Below are positions 9,841 through 10,376 of a DNA stretch of 10,376 nucleotides, piece after piece; position 1 is the stretch's first letter; each line of letters opens with the position of its first letter. Where the stretch lies: the NCBI RefSeq assembly GCF_000003605.2, contig NW_003137824.1:164184-174559 (forward strand), written 5' to 3'. The translations under genes were made by a program, and so were the position numbers. The notes under the pieces were generated by a model. The model worked only from the letters and a program-made list of their open reading frames with translations, made no database searches and had not been told where the DNA came from. Source of the DNA: Saccoglossus kowalevskii (lineage: Eukaryota > Hemichordata > Enteropneusta > Harrimaniidae).

Positions 9841-10035
9841 CACAAGAACTTCAGCAGTAATTTGATCCGTAGACAGTTTGTCTGCCGAGTGTAGTCTTAT
9901 TCTTTACTTGCTATTACATATTGGCCAGCTGTCAAAGAGGATATTACAATTGCGGGTCTACCTCGTATAGTGAAATTCAATTCAACGCTGGCTTCTTATT
10001 GAACTAAAATCACCCGCTTTAATTCAACCTCAAAA
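9835..10035 (+). other. Probable synapsin 5' untranslated leader
   Basis: This is the minimal stretch likely to be transcribed ahead of the ATG. It is inferred from CpG enrichment, from the in-frame stop at 10000-10002, and from a weak initiator-like TCAGT at 9833-9837. I see no ATG in the last 100 bases before the start codon, which suits efficient initiation at 10036. The true 5' end is unknown. If the acceptor at 9499 is used, the leader would instead reach back to 9500. Confidence 0.4.
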
Positions 10036-10268
10036 ATGAATTTTTTGAGGCGTCGTTTTTCTGACCCTAATGCTGCAGCAAACATTCCGAATGGGTACCT
10101 GCAAGGTATTGGTGTGGATGACAACAGAGAAAGAGTTTTGCAGGCTGCTGGAGCCTCACCACAGACAATACGAAGGGACTTAGGTTTTTTAAGTTCATTA
10201 ACTGGGAGAACAGAACCTAAAGGCAAAACAAAGACCCTTCTGGTTATAGATGACCCACATACAGACTG
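10036..10268 (+). CDS. Syn: Synapsin, first coding exon (partial gene)
   Basis: Synapsins coat synaptic vesicles, tether them to actin and each other, and release them when phosphorylated. The exon encodes 78 residues, the last codon split. Residues 1-21 are domain A: the opening MNFLRRRFSD places a PKA/CaMKI-type RRxS site at Ser9, as in mammalian synapsins, and NIPNGY matches the end of that domain. Residues 22-63 form a short linker (domain B) with one Ser-Pro site (41-42) and GFLSSL (50-55), resembling the end of the vertebrate linker. Residues 64-78, ending LLVIDDPHTDW, are the start of the ATP-binding domain C. The start is supported by an in-frame TGA at 10000-10002, no in-frame ATG between, and A at -3. 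The linker is about half the length of mammalian synapsin I and lacks its Pro/Gly richness. Identity comes from recalled family features, not a database search. The rest of domain C and later domains lie past the window. Confidence 0.93.
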
Positions 10269-10274
10269 GTAAGT
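10269..10274 (+). other. 5' splice donor of synapsin exon 1
   Basis: The sequence GTAAGT follows TG of the Trp78 codon, so the intron is phase 2 (TG|G). It fits the U2-type donor consensus at all six intron positions. Without splicing, the frame would stop at TAA (10270-10272), in the middle of the conserved DPHTDW motif. The position is therefore set by protein homology as well as by the consensus. Confidence 0.9.
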
Positions 10275-10376
10275 AAAGCCACTGTCAAATTTATTATTTT
10301 TGATGTTTGTATTATTCAAAAAGAATCATATGTACTACATGGCTATGAGAAATTAGATTATTCTTTATGCGTTACT
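10269..10376 (+). other. Start of synapsin intron 1 (continues past the window)
   Basis: The last 108 bases are AT-rich and noncoding, with several stops in the exon's frame. No acceptor or second exon is visible before the window ends. Confidence 0.85.

Noticed and set aside
9850-9877. Half-sites TTCAGCA and AGACAGT resembling a split REST/NRSF element, which regulates vertebrate synapsin I
   Set aside because: The half-sites start 21 bases apart against 11 in the canonical element, both are incomplete, and REST is generally regarded as vertebrate-specific. Likely coincidence.
9996-10319. 107-codon reverse-strand open frame over the synapsin exon
   Set aside because: It is the antisense shadow of the coding exon. 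It has no recognisable domain, and the forward frame carries clear synapsin homology with a proper donor.
1-10376. CRISPR arrays, tRNA or rRNA genes, bacterial operons
   Set aside because: No regularly spaced direct repeats with unique spacers, no tRNA cloverleaf or rRNA signature, and no closely packed frames with ribosome binding sites. The spliced synapsin exon shows a eukaryotic genome.

Overview
The window looks like nuclear DNA from an invertebrate bilaterian animal. It is strongly AT-rich and almost without open frames. It carries several decayed dispersed repeats and ends in one clear protein-coding first exon with a consensus splice donor. Nothing supports a prokaryotic or viral origin. 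The exact group cannot be fixed. The exon starts in a chordate-like way (RRRFSD, then NIPNGY), and the repeats are of general marine-invertebrate type. An echinoderm, hemichordate, cephalochordate or lophotrochozoan would all be compatible.

Layout. Bases 1-53 are the 3' end of a dispersed repeat that recurs, same orientation, at the end of a 486-base copy at 7739-8224. The first copy abuts a tandem array at 54-351 with a 103-base unit, of which two full units are nearly identical. About 3.7 kb of AT-rich DNA without a recognisable gene follows (352-4056). From 4057 to 6689 there is a run of short DNA-transposon-like remnants: a solo hAT-like terminus, and four members of a palindromic, MITE-like family (4281-4461, 4612-4694, 5195-5390 and, inverted, 6572-6689). 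The 7739-8224 element begins with a hairpin and holds about three degenerate internal repeats. AT-rich DNA continues to about 9640. CpG density then rises roughly threefold, as expected near a promoter and first exon.

The only gene recognised is synapsin, a presynaptic vesicle phosphoprotein. Exon 1 runs from the ATG at 10036 to 10268 and encodes 78 codons, the last one split: domain A with the conserved phosphoserine site at Ser9, a short linker (domain B), and the first strand of the ATP-grasp-like domain C (LLVIDDPHTDW). A GTAAGT donor follows and the gene continues beyond the window. A strong-looking acceptor at 9499/9500 may belong to an alternative upstream leader exon, but this is unproven. 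I see no new multi-gene system. The points worth following are the repeat families, the leader architecture, and the codons at the synapsin phosphorylation site.
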